Shown here: piece by piece, positions 1 to 9,360 of the stretch
Position numbering within the stretch: position 1 is the stretch's first letter
Layout: the number at the start of each line of letters is the position of its first letter
Source of the DNA: Seonamhaeicola sediminis
GTDB lineage: Bacteria > Bacteroidota > Bacteroidia > Flavobacteriales > Flavobacteriaceae
Reading direction: 5' to 3'
Assembly: GCF_004358095.2 (NCBI RefSeq)
Contig: NZ_SMZJ02000001.1
Span: forward strand, 434,001 to 498,000
DNA length: 64,000 bases
Position numbers and translations under genes: made by a program
Notes under the pieces: generated by a model
Databases searched by the model: none
What the model was told of the DNA's origin: nothing
Seen by the model: the letters and a program-made list of their open reading frames with translations, nothing else

Positions 1-1494
1 TATAGTCTTGATATTACTATTGGTAAGACCAACGGGCTTTAATCTGGAATTAAAAATCTTAAATGTATGGTCCTTGAAATTGAACTTAATCAGCCCTTTA
101 CCATTGGTACCAATTAACATGGTATCATCAGAATATTGGGTGATTTTTAGAACTCCAGAATCGTCGAGATATTGAATTAATCTCTCTGGCAACATTTTTT
201 TGACAAATCGTTTTGTTTGTATGTTATATACAAATAATCCTTTATCAAAAGTACCTATCCACAAATCCCCGTCATTACTCACACATAATGATTTTATGTT
301 ATCGCTTTTTAATTCTGAATGGTTTTTGGATGTTAAATGAACCGTTGTATTTGTATCTTTATTTAATATGGAAACTCCACCTCCTTCTGTACCAAATAGC
401 ATTAAATTTTTATAATTTTCTATGGAGCTTACAACCCTAAAACTTAACCCTTTTTGATAAGAATTCTGATTGATATTACTAAAGTTGGCATTAAATTTAT
501 TGTAAACATTTAACCCTCCGTAATAGGTACCCACCCATATTGTACCTACTTTATCCTTAAATAACGTTTTTATAAAATTATCGTTTAAAGATTTAGAATC
601 ATTCCCATTATGATAGATGGCACTGATCTTTCTTTGATTGTCTACAATGTGAAGACCGTTAAAGGTTGCTAACCACAAAGCCCCATCATCATCATAAATA
701 AGTTTCCTTACGTTTCTACTTTTTCCTGTTAGCTCTCTCTCAGTAAAATATGGTTTAATGCTTTTAGTGTCTAAATTAAATTCTACTACACTCTGAGTTT
801 TTGTTGCTAAAAGAATGTTACCGTTATGGGATTCTAGTAAATCATTAATATAAAAACTTTTAGATTGTGGTACTAATATAACTTTATACGTGCCATCGCT
901 TTTCTTAAAACAGTGGTATAATCCTTTATTTGTGCCAATATAAATCGCTCCTTTTTTGGTTTGGATAAGAGATGTTGTTATTTGTAAGTTGATAATTTTT
1001 GTAAAAACATCTGTAGAAGGGACATATATTGAAACCCCACCAAAATGACACACCCAAATATCTTTGTTAGAAAGTTCTTTTACTACTCCTATCATGCTAT
1101 TACCTAAGGGAGCATTAGAATTGTTTAAAAAATAGGTTTTAAATTCGTTGCTTTGAGGATTAAATTTATTTAACCCAAAAGATGTACCAACCCAAATAAA
1201 ACCAGAGCTATCTTCTTCTATACATAAAATACCATTATTACTTATGGAGTTGGGGTTATCTTTTTCATGACGATAAATTTTAAAATCAGTACCATCATAC
1301 TTATTTAAGCCATCTTTTGTACCAATCCACATCTGACCCAAATTATCTTGATGAATAGCCATAATGGAGTTTTGAGACAATCCGTCTGCATCAGTAATAT
1401 GACTGAAATTATAATCTGTATGTTGTGCTTGCCCTAAATGCAACAAAACAAGAGCGAACAAAAAACAAATATTTCTAAGTTTAAATAGTTTCAA
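1..1494 (-). CDS. Hybrid two-component sensor/regulator (HTCS), N-terminal part, cut by window start
   Basis: The frame is open for 498 codons from 1494 to the window edge, so the C-terminal part lies outside. It starts with a signal peptide (MKLFKLRNICFLFALVLL, ending near GQAQ) and then has repeated beta-propeller blades of the reg_prop type (IWIGT.DGLNKYDG, IWVGTSFGLNKF, LWLATFNGL, IWVGTYYGGLNVY, LWIGTFDKGLF). This is the periplasmic sensor of a Bacteroidota HTCS, and it parallels blade for blade the complete HTCS at 55127-59185. By family, the missing part should carry the Y_Y_Y domain, membrane helix, histidine kinase, receiver and AraC-type DNA-binding domain. No ATG is in frame between the GH105 stop and the signal peptide, so TTG at 1494-1492 is taken as the start. 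It follows the GH105 gene and the intervening terminator, and probably senses an oligosaccharide of PUL1. Confidence 0.88.
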   Translation of the reverse strand, partial: MKLFKLRNICFLFALVLLHLGQAQHTDYNFSHITDADGLSQNSIMAIHQDNLGQMWIGTKDGLNKYDGTDFKIYRHEKDNPNSISNNGILCIEEDSSGFIWVGTSFGLNKFNPQSNEFKTYFLNNSNAPLGNSMIGVVKELSNKDIWVCHFGGVSIYVPSTDVFTKIINLQITTSLIQTKKGAIYIGTNKGLYHCFKKSDGTYKVILVPQSKSFYINDLLESHNGNILLATKTQSVVEFNLDTKSIKPYFTERELTGKSRNVRKLIYDDDGALWLATFNGLHIVDNQRKISAIYHNGNDSKSLNDNFIKTLFKDKVGTIWVGTYYGGLNVYNKFNANFSNINQNSYQKGLSFRVVSSIENYKNLMLFGTEGGGVSILNKDTNTTVHLTSKNHSELKSDNIKSLCVSNDGDLWIGTFDKGLFVYNIQTKRFVKKMLPERLIQYLDDSGVLKITQYSDDTMLIGTNGKGLIKFNFKDHTFKIFNSRLKPVGLTNSNIKTI

Positions 1495-1508
1495 AACTGT
1501 GTATAGCC

Positions 1509-1535
1509 AAAAAACGGGAACAACATGTTCCCGTT
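1509..1535 (-). terminator. Intrinsic terminator after the GH105 gene
   Basis: On the minus strand the arms AACGGGAACA and TGTTCCCGTT pair around a tiny loop and are followed by a T run (1514-1509). It sits about 23 bases after the GH105 stop and ends the Gfo/Idh-GH43-GH3-GH105 unit. Its T run is only about 15 bases before the proposed TTG start of the HTCS. Confidence 0.8.
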
Positions 1536-1557
1536 CTATATTATGAAAATTATAGTT

Positions 1558-2703
1558 TTAATCCAAATTTAAAACTTCGCTACCTGCCATTAAAAAGGCA
1601 CCAGTACCAAAGTTTTGCCAACTATCTACCGATGCTGGCTCTGGGAAGGCACCAATATTTTGTACCCAACCTACACGACCATCCTCATGCTGACAGGCTT
1701 TTAAAGCGTTCCATGCTTTTTTAACTGCTGGTGTATGCTTCTTATCCAATAAACCATTATTTATACCCCAAGCTAAAGCAAAGGTATGGAAACCACTACC
1801 ACTTACTTCACCGTGATCATAAGACTCCGGACACAACAAACTAGTTCGCCATAAACCGTCTTCTGGTTGTATTTCTAGTATTTTATCAGCCATTTCTTTG
1901 TATAATTTTTCGTAAAACGGACGGTGTTCATAATCTGTTGGCATATCATCTAAAATTAAGGCTAAACCAGCAAATACCCAACCATTACCTCTAGACCAAA
2001 ATACTTTTTTACCGTTTGGTTCTTTAGTATCTTTGTCATTGCCCTGCCAAACAAAACGCATATCTCTTGCAAATAGTTGTTCTTCCTCATCATACAATTG
2101 GTTATAAGTTTGCATATAAAACTTATGCATCTCATCTAGATACTTTGGTTGCTTAGTATGTTTTGCATACAAGTTTAAAACCGGAGGCGCCATAAATAAG
2201 GCGTCACACCACCACCACAAAATGGTTTTACCCATGCTGCTTTTATCAGTACCTGCTTTCCAATTATCGTCATCATATAGATGTGCATCCAAGAATTTTT
2301 TGGTTGGTTCTAAGTCCACAAAATTTCTTCTTCCGCCCTTCATATCTATATAAATATAACTGTATGAAATGGCCACATCATCGGCATGATGTAAACGTTT
2401 ATATGTTTGCCAATTGTTCCAATACCCTTGGTTTTTTAGGGCTGCCATGTATATCATATCATTGGTGGACTTATGCGCTCTAGCAACACCAACATAATAA
2501 GCTCCTGCCGTCCAATCTGTTGGTGAAATAGCAAAAATAGGGTGTGCTTCTTGCCACTCTAAAGCTTTAATCATTGATGCTTTTATATCGGACTTATCAA
2601 TTGTTGAAACTACTTTTGGAGCTTCTACTGGTGTTACTTTCTGAGCTGTAGAGCAGTTGAATAATAACACTACCGCTACTAATGTTAAAATGGTTTTATT
2701 CAT
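1558..2703 (-). CDS. GH105 unsaturated uronyl hydrolase (YteR-like)
   Basis: It is predicted to remove the 4,5-unsaturated uronic acid that a polysaccharide lyase leaves at the non-reducing end of oligosaccharides, often when linked to rhamnose. The 381-residue protein has a signal peptide ending near NCSTA (residues 16-20); Cys17 may be a lipobox cysteine. The alpha/alpha-barrel motifs are visible: HHADD (105-109), [12 protein letters not shown] with the likely catalytic Asp167, WSRGNGWV, and [17 protein letters not shown] near the C terminus. The length is normal for GH105. It is the last gene of a unit with Gfo/Idh, GH43 and GH3, only 5 bases after the GH3 stop. GH88 is the alternative family, but the [10 protein letters not shown] and SGSGF signatures favour GH105. 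The product is likely periplasmic or lipid-anchored. The substrate (ulvan versus rhamnogalacturonan type) is inferred from context. Confidence 0.88.
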   Translation of the reverse strand: MNKTILTLVAVVLLFNCSTAQKVTPVEAPKVVSTIDKSDIKASMIKALEWQEAHPIFAISPTDWTAGAYYVGVARAHKSTNDMIYMAALKNQGYWNNWQTYKRLHHADDVAISYSYIYIDMKGGRRNFVDLEPTKKFLDAHLYDDDNWKAGTDKSSMGKTILWWWCDALFMAPPVLNLYAKHTKQPKYLDEMHKFYMQTYNQLYDEEEQLFARDMRFVWQGNDKDTKEPNGKKVFWSRGNGWVFAGLALILDDMPTDYEHRPFYEKLYKEMADKILEIQPEDGLWRTSLLCPESYDHGEVSGSGFHTFALAWGINNGLLDKKHTPAVKKAWNALKACQHEDGRVGWVQNIGAFPEPASVDSWQNFGTGAFLMAGSEVLNLD

Positions 2704-2708
2704 GATAT

Positions 2709-4970
2709 TTATTTTTTTAGTTTAAATGTTGTTTCTAAATAGTCTTTTGAAGACGTACCAATCATAACCGTATAATCACCAGATTCTAATACTTTTTCCA
2801 TTGTAATTCCTGTAAATTCCAGCATTTTTGGGGTTATTTTAAAAGACACCGTTTTGCTTTCTCCAGCATCAAATGCTATCTTTTGGAAACCTTTTAGTTC
2901 TTTATCAGGACGTGTAACTGAACCAATTTCATCCTTAATATACATTTGAACCACTTCCTTAGCTTTAACATCGCTTGTATTTGTAACTGTTATGCTAACT
3001 TCCAATTCAGTATCTGGTGTCATTTCAGAATTTGAAATTTTAATATCAGAATATTCAAAATTAGCATAGCTTAAACCATGACCGAATGGGTATAAAGGCC
3101 CTTTACCAAGGAACAAATATTCTTTTTTATAATTGATTTCTTTCATACTATAATGAAAAGGCAATTGCCCTATAGACCTTGGAATGGTTACAGGCGATTT
3201 ACCAGAAGGAGAAACTTCTCCAAAAATAATTCTGGCGGTAGATTCATCACCAAATTCACTTAAATCCCAAGTGTCTAAAATAGCATCGGCATGCTCCGCA
3301 ATGGCATTAATAGAAAGTGTTCTTCTATGCTTTAATACCACAATAACTGGTTTACCCAAGGCTTTTACACGCTCTACTAATTCATCCTGTGGGCCTACCG
3401 GATCTATGGTGGCTCTATCACCTAAAGCATGATTAAAGAAAGCTTCTTTTGAGGTAAACTCATCGCCTCCCATAAATAAAACAATAACATCAGAACTTCT
3501 AGCAATGGATACCAATTTATCTAAGGCTTTTCCATCTCTTGGCAACAATTTTGGTTCACCACCTTTTTCATCTGTTAAATGAAACCCTTTTTCTGCAACA
3601 AATTTAATATTGTCGCCTACCACAGATTCAAACATAGCTTTGGTATTTTCTGTAACAAGAGGACCTAAAAGAGCAATTTTAGTAGGTTTTTTAGCATCAA
3701 GTGGCAACGTTTTAGCTTCATTTTTTAGGAGAATAATAGACTCTAAATCTGATTCTTTTGCTAATTCTAAAGACGATTCGGCTCTGTTTCCTTTCTCTAC
3801 ATCTTCGATATTAATGTAAGGATTATCAAAAAGCCCTAAAATGAATTTTGTTCTTAAAACACGTCTTACAGATCTGTCAATTAGTTTTTCAAGTTCTGGA
3901 TTTTTCTTTACCATTTCAGGAAGATAGGCATAAGAATCTTCTGCATATAAATCGATATCAATTCCAGCCTCTAGTCCCATTTGTGCAGCAGCTTCTGGAG
4001 ATTCGGCAACATTCATAAAATAAAATAAACGGGCTATATCATTTGAGTCTGAAACTACATAACCTTCAAATCCCCATTGGTCTCTTAAAACACCAGTAAG
4101 CAACTCTGGATTACCATGAGACGCCACACCATTAATATCACCATGTGATGCCATTATACCTAAAGTTTTAGCTTCCTTAACCGCAGCTTCAAAGGGCGGA
4201 TATATTTCATCAATTAATGTTCTAGGAGAAATTTCAATAGCTGCAAAGTTAGAGCCACCTAACACTTGTCCGTAAGCTGCAAAATGTTTAGTCACTGCAC
4301 CAATATGGGTACCATTACCTAAGCCTTCGTAATTACCTTGTACACCAATAACAGCGTTTTTTACCATTTGCGTGGTCAAATATGTGTCTTCACCAAAGGC
4401 CTCACTCATACGACCAAAACGAGGATCGCGCACTAAATCTGCTTCAGGTGAATGGCACATGTGCATTCCTCGTAGTCTTGCTTCTCTACCCACAACATCC
4501 CATTGGCGCTGCACCAATTCTGGGTTAAAAGATGCTGCAGATGTCATTGGGCGTCCAAATCGAGTACAACCCTCTGCATCAACACCGTTGTATGACTCTG
4601 TTACGAATAACGCTGGAATACCCCAACGGTTATTTTCAATGATGTATTTTTGAAGTTCGTTGTTCATTTTTGCGGCGGCAACGGCATCAATATGCTCTCC
4701 AGGGTTTTTAATTCCTGCAATGCCCAACTTTAATTTTTCTATAACTTTTTTTGACAATTTTAAGTTGCCATTAGCATCAGGTTTTGTACCAATATTGGCA
4801 TGAAAAATTCGCATTTGTGCCACTTTCTCTTCAATGGACAACTTTGGTAATAGTGCTTCTACACGTTCATCTATTGACAAAGAAGCATCTTTGTAATCTT
4901 TGGAATTTGAGTCTCCCTTTTCACATGAAACAAAAACTGCCAATAACGCTAAAAAAAGTAATTTTCTCAT
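2709..4970 (-). CDS. GH3 family beta-glycosidase, lipoprotein
   Basis: The 753-residue protein has a lipoprotein signal (VFVSC, Cys16), so it is likely lipid-anchored. The GH3 N-terminal barrel contains KHFAAYG (228-234) and the nucleophile segment VVSDSND (Asp308). The (alpha/beta)6 domain spans roughly 400-620, and a fibronectin-III-like C-terminal domain ends at KLKK. GH3 enzymes of this layout are mostly beta-glucosidases or beta-xylosidases. Beside a GH43, and with sulfated-rhamnose and unsaturated-uronate enzymes nearby, beta-xylosidase activity on ulvan-type oligosaccharides is plausible, but specificity cannot be read from the sequence. It lies between GH43 and GH105 in one minus-strand unit with gaps of 23 and 5 bases. 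Confidence 0.9.
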   Translation of the reverse strand: MRKLLFLALLAVFVSCEKGDSNSKDYKDASLSIDERVEALLPKLSIEEKVAQMRIFHANIGTKPDANGNLKLSKKVIEKLKLGIAGIKNPGEHIDAVAAAKMNNELQKYIIENNRWGIPALFVTESYNGVDAEGCTRFGRPMTSAASFNPELVQRQWDVVGREARLRGMHMCHSPEADLVRDPRFGRMSEAFGEDTYLTTQMVKNAVIGVQGNYEGLGNGTHIGAVTKHFAAYGQVLGGSNFAAIEISPRTLIDEIYPPFEAAVKEAKTLGIMASHGDINGVASHGNPELLTGVLRDQWGFEGYVVSDSNDIARLFYFMNVAESPEAAAQMGLEAGIDIDLYAEDSYAYLPEMVKKNPELEKLIDRSVRRVLRTKFILGLFDNPYINIEDVEKGNRAESSLELAKESDLESIILLKNEAKTLPLDAKKPTKIALLGPLVTENTKAMFESVVGDNIKFVAEKGFHLTDEKGGEPKLLPRDGKALDKLVSIARSSDVIVLFMGGDEFTSKEAFFNHALGDRATIDPVGPQDELVERVKALGKPVIVVLKHRRTLSINAIAEHADAILDTWDLSEFGDESTARIIFGEVSPSGKSPVTIPRSIGQLPFHYSMKEINYKKEYLFLGKGPLYPFGHGLSYANFEYSDIKISNSEMTPDTELEVSITVTNTSDVKAKEVVQMYIKDEIGSVTRPDKELKGFQKIAFDAGESKTVSFKITPKMLEFTGITMEKVLESGDYTVMIGTSSKDYLETTFKLKK

Positions 4971-4993
4971 TAGTTTGTAATGTTTGTATAGTT

Positions 4994-6346
4994 TTAGTTA
5001 TTAAATGTAAATCGATTTATTGCTAAGGTTTGATGATTATTTTTAAACACAAAGCAAATTGAGTTTACATCGTTTAAATTTTTTATATCAAATTGTCTTT
5101 TTTGAAAGGTATAAATATCATTTTTAGGTATTTCTAGGATTGCTAATAATTTACCATCTGCATTGGATTCTCTTAATTCAATTTTACTAGCCTCGCTTGA
5201 TAAAACTTCTAACTCCAACACTGTTTTATCATCCAACCCTTTCACATTAGGGTAAATCACATAACTGATATCTTTTAATGGTTGAATAGAAAATCCTCCT
5301 AACGTGTTTTCAACTTTTTTGACACCTTTGGCATTAAAATAATCCTCTGCCTCAATACTCATATCGGCATCATAATTACCTACTCCAATACCATCAACTC
5401 TTATGGCCGCCATTTCGCCATCGTCCTTATAATGAATATAACTTATAAAACTATCCCTAAAATAACGATTTCCTGTTTGACTAACATCACAATAAATATA
5501 ATACCATTGGTTATGCCATTCAAAGAAAGACCCATGACGCCCTTGTAAAAACCCATTAGGCCATGTGGGCGCCTCAAAACCTTCTGCAAAACTAGATTCC
5601 TTTATCACAGAATCTTTATAATCATACGGTCCATAAAGATTATCAGCCATAGCATAAAAACAACCCCATGATAAATAATACTTGCCGTTATATTTATGCA
5701 CAAAAGGCTTATCGTCTGTTGGCATTTTTTTGTTGTCTCCATAGGGATTATAGGGCCCTCGTGGGTTATTTATTTCAATTTTCTTTGGTGATTCTGCTAA
5801 ACTTATCATATCCTCATTTAGTTTAGCTATATAATAATCCCATACACCAAATATGATATAATGTTCACCATTGTCTTCAAAAATGGCCATATCGTATTCA
5901 TGTGTAGGTGTTAAATCTGAGGACAATAGTGGTTTACCTAAAACATCCTTCCAAGGGCCTACTGGTGTTTCTCCAACTACCACCCCTGTTTGTTCGTTAC
6001 CTTCGGAAAAATAAAAATAATAGTTCCCATTTCTATAGGCCGCATCGGTAGCCCAACATCTTGAAAATTCTTTTCCAATATAGGTATCTTTGGGACTTAA
6101 AACACTGCGCTTGGTCCAGTTAATCAAATCCGGTGAGGACCATATCCACCAATCTTCCATAATAAATTTATCATTGTCAATAGATTTATCATGCGAAGCA
6201 TAAACGTAAGCAGTATCGTTGTATATATGAATATGTGGATCGTTTAACCCGACGTTTGGGACTATTGGATTTTGCGCGTAAACGGATGTTACAACCAATA
6301 ACATTGCACCGACAATTCCATTTGTTATTTTAAAAACTCTTTTCAT
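4994..6346 (-). CDS. GH43 family glycosidase with CBM6-like C terminus
   Basis: The protein is predicted to hydrolyse xylosyl or arabinosyl linkages in imported oligosaccharides. The start is taken at ATG 6346 because it gives a clean signal peptide (MKRVFKITNG..., ending near SVYAQ) and places the gene 4 bases after the upstream stop. An in-frame ATG at 6373 would overlap that gene and precede the signal. The five-bladed propeller shows the usual GH43 carboxylates: base Asp in GLNDPH (Asp36), THEYDMAIFEDN, and the acid Glu in FAEGFEAPTW. The last ~110 residues (from SIEAEDYF) resemble a CBM6-type carbohydrate-binding domain. Beta-xylosidase activity on ulvan-like material is an inference from neighbours; alpha-L-arabinofuranosidase is the alternative. 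Confidence 0.88.
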   Translation of the reverse strand: MKRVFKITNGIVGAMLLVVTSVYAQNPIVPNVGLNDPHIHIYNDTAYVYASHDKSIDNDKFIMEDWWIWSSPDLINWTKRSVLSPKDTYIGKEFSRCWATDAAYRNGNYYFYFSEGNEQTGVVVGETPVGPWKDVLGKPLLSSDLTPTHEYDMAIFEDNGEHYIIFGVWDYYIAKLNEDMISLAESPKKIEINNPRGPYNPYGDNKKMPTDDKPFVHKYNGKYYLSWGCFYAMADNLYGPYDYKDSVIKESSFAEGFEAPTWPNGFLQGRHGSFFEWHNQWYYIYCDVSQTGNRYFRDSFISYIHYKDDGEMAAIRVDGIGVGNYDADMSIEAEDYFNAKGVKKVENTLGGFSIQPLKDISYVIYPNVKGLDDKTVLELEVLSSEASKIELRESNADGKLLAILEIPKNDIYTFQKRQFDIKNLNDVNSICFVFKNNHQTLAINRFTFNN

Positions 6347-6350
6347 TATC

Positions 6351-7322
6351 TTATTCAATTCCGCAAAAGACATCCATAATTTTAGTGACTACTGCGGCTT
6401 CTTCAACCGAACATGGATTTTCATTTTGTCCTAAAAAGTAACTAACCACTTGTTCTATCATAGGTTGCTGCACATGTTTAGGATTTTCAAACTTAAAAGT
6501 CTCCGTTTTATTACTAGTTTCAACACTAATTTCATCACTGTAAAAAGAAAACGAAATAGTACCTTTTTCTCCAGTAATAATGCATCTATCCTTATCTTTA
6601 GAAGCAGCGAAATCCCAACTACCTTTAAAATGAACACCGTTTTTAAATGCCACTTCACCCTCAACTAAATCATTTGAGGGAGCTTTACCAGTAACATTAC
6701 CTTTTGTTATTTTGGCAACTTCACCAAAATAATAATACATTAAATCTATTTGATGTGGTGCTATATCATGAAAATAGCCACCACCCGAAATCTCTGGATT
6801 AAGTCTCCAATTTTCATCAGTTTTAGCTATTAAATTGGCGTTTTGAGATTGTGCAATATTAATTTCTGCCGAAGATACTTTACCAATTACATTGGCATCT
6901 AGCAATTCCTTTACCTTCATGAATAGAGGTAAATTTCTACGATAGTGTGCTACAGTAACTTTTACATCACTTTGATTCAACACCTTTAAAAGCTCATCGG
7001 CTTCCTTACTATTAAGCACCATGGGTTTTTCCAAATACACATTTTTACCTGCTTTAATAGCTTGTTTTGTAAAGTTTAAATGTGAAGAAGGAGGTGTTGC
7101 TATATAAACCGCATTGACCTTTTTATCATTAATTAACTCTGAAGCACTAGTAGTGTAATTAGGCACATGATGTCTGGTGGCAAAATCTTTTACTTTTTCC
7201 TCATTTCGACGCATGACGCTAATTAAGGCAGAGTTTTTCACCTTTTGAAACGCAGGGCCACTTTTAACTTCGGCAACATCGCCACAACCAACAATTCCCC
7301 AATTAATAACGTTAGAATTCAT
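6351..7322 (-). CDS. Gfo/Idh/MocA family NAD(P)-dependent oxidoreductase
   Basis: The N-terminal Rossmann fold is marked by WGIVGCGDVAE, and the EKP motif (VYLEKPMVL) carries the family's catalytic lysine. The C-terminal alpha/beta domain contains GGGYFHDIAPHQIDLMYYYFG, with the His/Asp pair expected near the substrate. There is no signal peptide, so it is cytoplasmic. ATG 7322 is preferred over GTG 7334 because it directly precedes the Rossmann strand. It heads the unit Gfo/Idh-GH43-GH3-GH105 and probably oxidises or reduces a sugar released by those enzymes; the actual substrate is unknown. A degenerate copy of the putative operator lies about 56 bases upstream (7378-7395). Confidence 0.88.
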   Translation of the reverse strand: MNSNVINWGIVGCGDVAEVKSGPAFQKVKNSALISVMRRNEEKVKDFATRHHVPNYTTSASELINDKKVNAVYIATPPSSHLNFTKQAIKAGKNVYLEKPMVLNSKEADELLKVLNQSDVKVTVAHYRRNLPLFMKVKELLDANVIGKVSSAEINIAQSQNANLIAKTDENWRLNPEISGGGYFHDIAPHQIDLMYYYFGEVAKITKGNVTGKAPSNDLVEGEVAFKNGVHFKGSWDFAASKDKDRCIITGEKGTISFSFYSDEISVETSNKTETFKFENPKHVQQPMIEQVVSYFLGQNENPCSVEEAAVVTKIMDVFCGIE

Positions 7323-7377
7323 GTAATTAATCACAATATAATTTAAAGGCTAAAGATATAATAGGACACCCCAAAAT

Positions 7378-7395
7378 CCGTCCTGTACTGTTATG
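7378..7395. promoter_or_regulatory. Degenerate copy of the CTATCCTG-N2-CTATCCTG direct repeat
   Basis: It reads CCGTCCTG-TA-CTGTTATG, matching the two 8-base units at 6 and 5 positions. The spacing and the position upstream of a transcription unit agree with the stronger copies elsewhere. Alone it would not be convincing. Confidence 0.4.
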
Positions 7396-7500
7396 GTAAA
7401 ACAAGGTCAATTGGTTAATTAAAGCCATGTCTATTTCGAGATTATGATGTTAAAATCTAATCCATCTAGACACTATCTTGATAATGCTAAGGCCTATTCT

Positions 7501-9354
7501 TTATAGCTTTTGAATTAAAATAATCCAATCCTTTTCAGGTAGAGAGGGTGGCGCACCTAATTGCTTTAAGCCATCAGACTTAATCGAAGTTATTGAACCC
7601 TCTTGAAGGCTACCCCCATTTCTGGGGTCAAACCATTTAATCTCAAAGTCTTCACCTGAGTTTCCTAAATCTAAAGTCACATGATCTGCATTGGCCTCTA
7701 CATAAATTGCATAAACCTCTCCTTCCTTAGCAAAACAATAAGCAATGTCTTCTGAAGATACTAAACCATCTTTAGGCTCCATATCCCAAAATGGGATATA
7801 GTTGTTGAAAAAATCCAAAGCATGTTTATTCTGATCCCAAAATAAATCCCGACTTCTAAAGTCCTGACAGGTTAAATCTGAATTAGGACTGGCATAACCA
7901 AAATACCATTCTACACCATAACCACCAGCCATGAGTGTCCCATACATAGCTCTACTTCTAGCATAATTGTGTTCTGGGTCTTCATCGTCTGGTAACAGTG
8001 CAATATTAGCTTTCCCTGGTTCATCAACAGCCAATGCCCATTTTTTTCCAGTGGCATTTGACAATCTTCGCCATTTTAAAACTCTACCATGAACATCGTT
8101 AAAATCAGGATGACTTAACTGGAGAGATGCTCCTGTTAATGGGGATTTATCGCCAACAAAATCATGGTATCTATCGTCTTTATTAGGGAACGTATGCAAC
8201 ACTAAATGACTCTTATACGCATCTAATTTTGAAACATAATTAGCTACTTTCAATACTTCCTCTGTAGGTTGATTATTCTCTTCACCTAGATTCCAGTTCA
8301 TGGACAAATGATGCCCGAAACGTGCAATAAGTTCACGATAGTATAATTTACCCTCTACACCAAACACACCTTTGTCCATTAAATGATCTGTTTCAGTTTC
8401 GTGGGTTTTAAAGTGTAAAAACATACCTTTAGTTTCGGCATATTCAAAAATACGCTCCCATTGATCCAATTTCGACACATCGAAACGTGTTTTATAAAAC
8501 ATGGTTTCCCAGGCTTCTTTATTTTTCTTTACACTGGCATACCTTTCATAGTCTTCAATAGGCACTTTCAAAAGGTGCGGAAAGATATTTCTATCATCAC
8601 CATCTACATTGAAGGTTAAAAATGAAAACACATTTAATTCTTTACTAGCCAAATAGTTAATAGCACCCAAAAGGTTTTTACCTTTGGTTTGTTGCCATAA
8701 ATAAGGTGTTGCAATTTCTTCAAAATCTTTGGCATGTGGTTCCCAAGCCTTTTGAAATCCGAGTGCATTTGTAGATACATCAAAATCTATGTAAGCCAAT
8801 AAATTCTCAGGCGCATCCACTCCCAATTTTATAAAATACTTTTGGTTATCGGCAAATTTCAAATAAGATTCTCCAACGTACTGTAATTTACCTTTAGCCC
8901 TATTATCAATACCTGTTTTATCAGATTCAGTAATCATAAAATTACCTGCTTGACCATCCATAAAACCAGCGCTGGAGGCATTGGTAATATCTTCAGCTAT
9001 GGCAACATTTTCGCCTTCTTTGAAAGAAACTGTATACGTCCATTCTCCTGTAATATTTGGTGTAAATCTAACTTGCCAGATATTACCAGTATCGCTACTG
9101 GTATTAGCTGCATTACCATCGGCAGCAAAAAATCCAGGAATAACAAAAGTTTCTTCACCATTGTTGAAAGTAACATCTAACCGGTAGTTTAAAAATGGAT
9201 TGTTGTCGTCCATTTCACTGGTATGTGGGCCTTCAAAGTTTAGGGTAACTCTATGCCATTTTTTTAATTCGCCATCAATGTTTACTTCTTTATAGTCTTT
9301 ACAAGAAACTAAGGCAAAAACAGCACATAGTATTGAAAAAAAACGTTTTATCAT
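7501..9354 (-). CDS. DUF5060-domain glycoside hydrolase-like lipoprotein
   Basis: The 617-residue protein has a lipoprotein signal (ALVSC, Cys18). The N-terminal part (about 30-145) is a DUF5060-type beta-sandwich with WHRVTLNFEGP and FTPNITGEWTYTVSF. It is followed by a TIM-barrel region with two carboxylate sites typical of clan GH-A retaining enzymes: NWNLGEENNQ (Glu358/359, likely acid/base) and LAVDEPGKAN (Glu445, likely nucleophile). The C-terminal ~90 residues form a small beta-sandwich (EIKWFDPRNGGSLQEGS) of the kind often called a putative collagen-binding domain. It is co-transcribed with the sulfatase/GH78 gene, whose stop is 6 bases upstream. Activity is not established from sequence; a glycosidase acting on oligosaccharides of the same polysaccharide is the reasonable inference. 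Confidence 0.8.
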   Translation of the reverse strand: MIKRFFSILCAVFALVSCKDYKEVNIDGELKKWHRVTLNFEGPHTSEMDDNNPFLNYRLDVTFNNGEETFVIPGFFAADGNAANTSSDTGNIWQVRFTPNITGEWTYTVSFKEGENVAIAEDITNASSAGFMDGQAGNFMITESDKTGIDNRAKGKLQYVGESYLKFADNQKYFIKLGVDAPENLLAYIDFDVSTNALGFQKAWEPHAKDFEEIATPYLWQQTKGKNLLGAINYLASKELNVFSFLTFNVDGDDRNIFPHLLKVPIEDYERYASVKKNKEAWETMFYKTRFDVSKLDQWERIFEYAETKGMFLHFKTHETETDHLMDKGVFGVEGKLYYRELIARFGHHLSMNWNLGEENNQPTEEVLKVANYVSKLDAYKSHLVLHTFPNKDDRYHDFVGDKSPLTGASLQLSHPDFNDVHGRVLKWRRLSNATGKKWALAVDEPGKANIALLPDDEDPEHNYARSRAMYGTLMAGGYGVEWYFGYASPNSDLTCQDFRSRDLFWDQNKHALDFFNNYIPFWDMEPKDGLVSSEDIAYCFAKEGEVYAIYVEANADHVTLDLGNSGEDFEIKWFDPRNGGSLQEGSITSIKSDGLKQLGAPPSLPEKDWIILIQKL

Positions 9355-9360
9355 CGCCTA

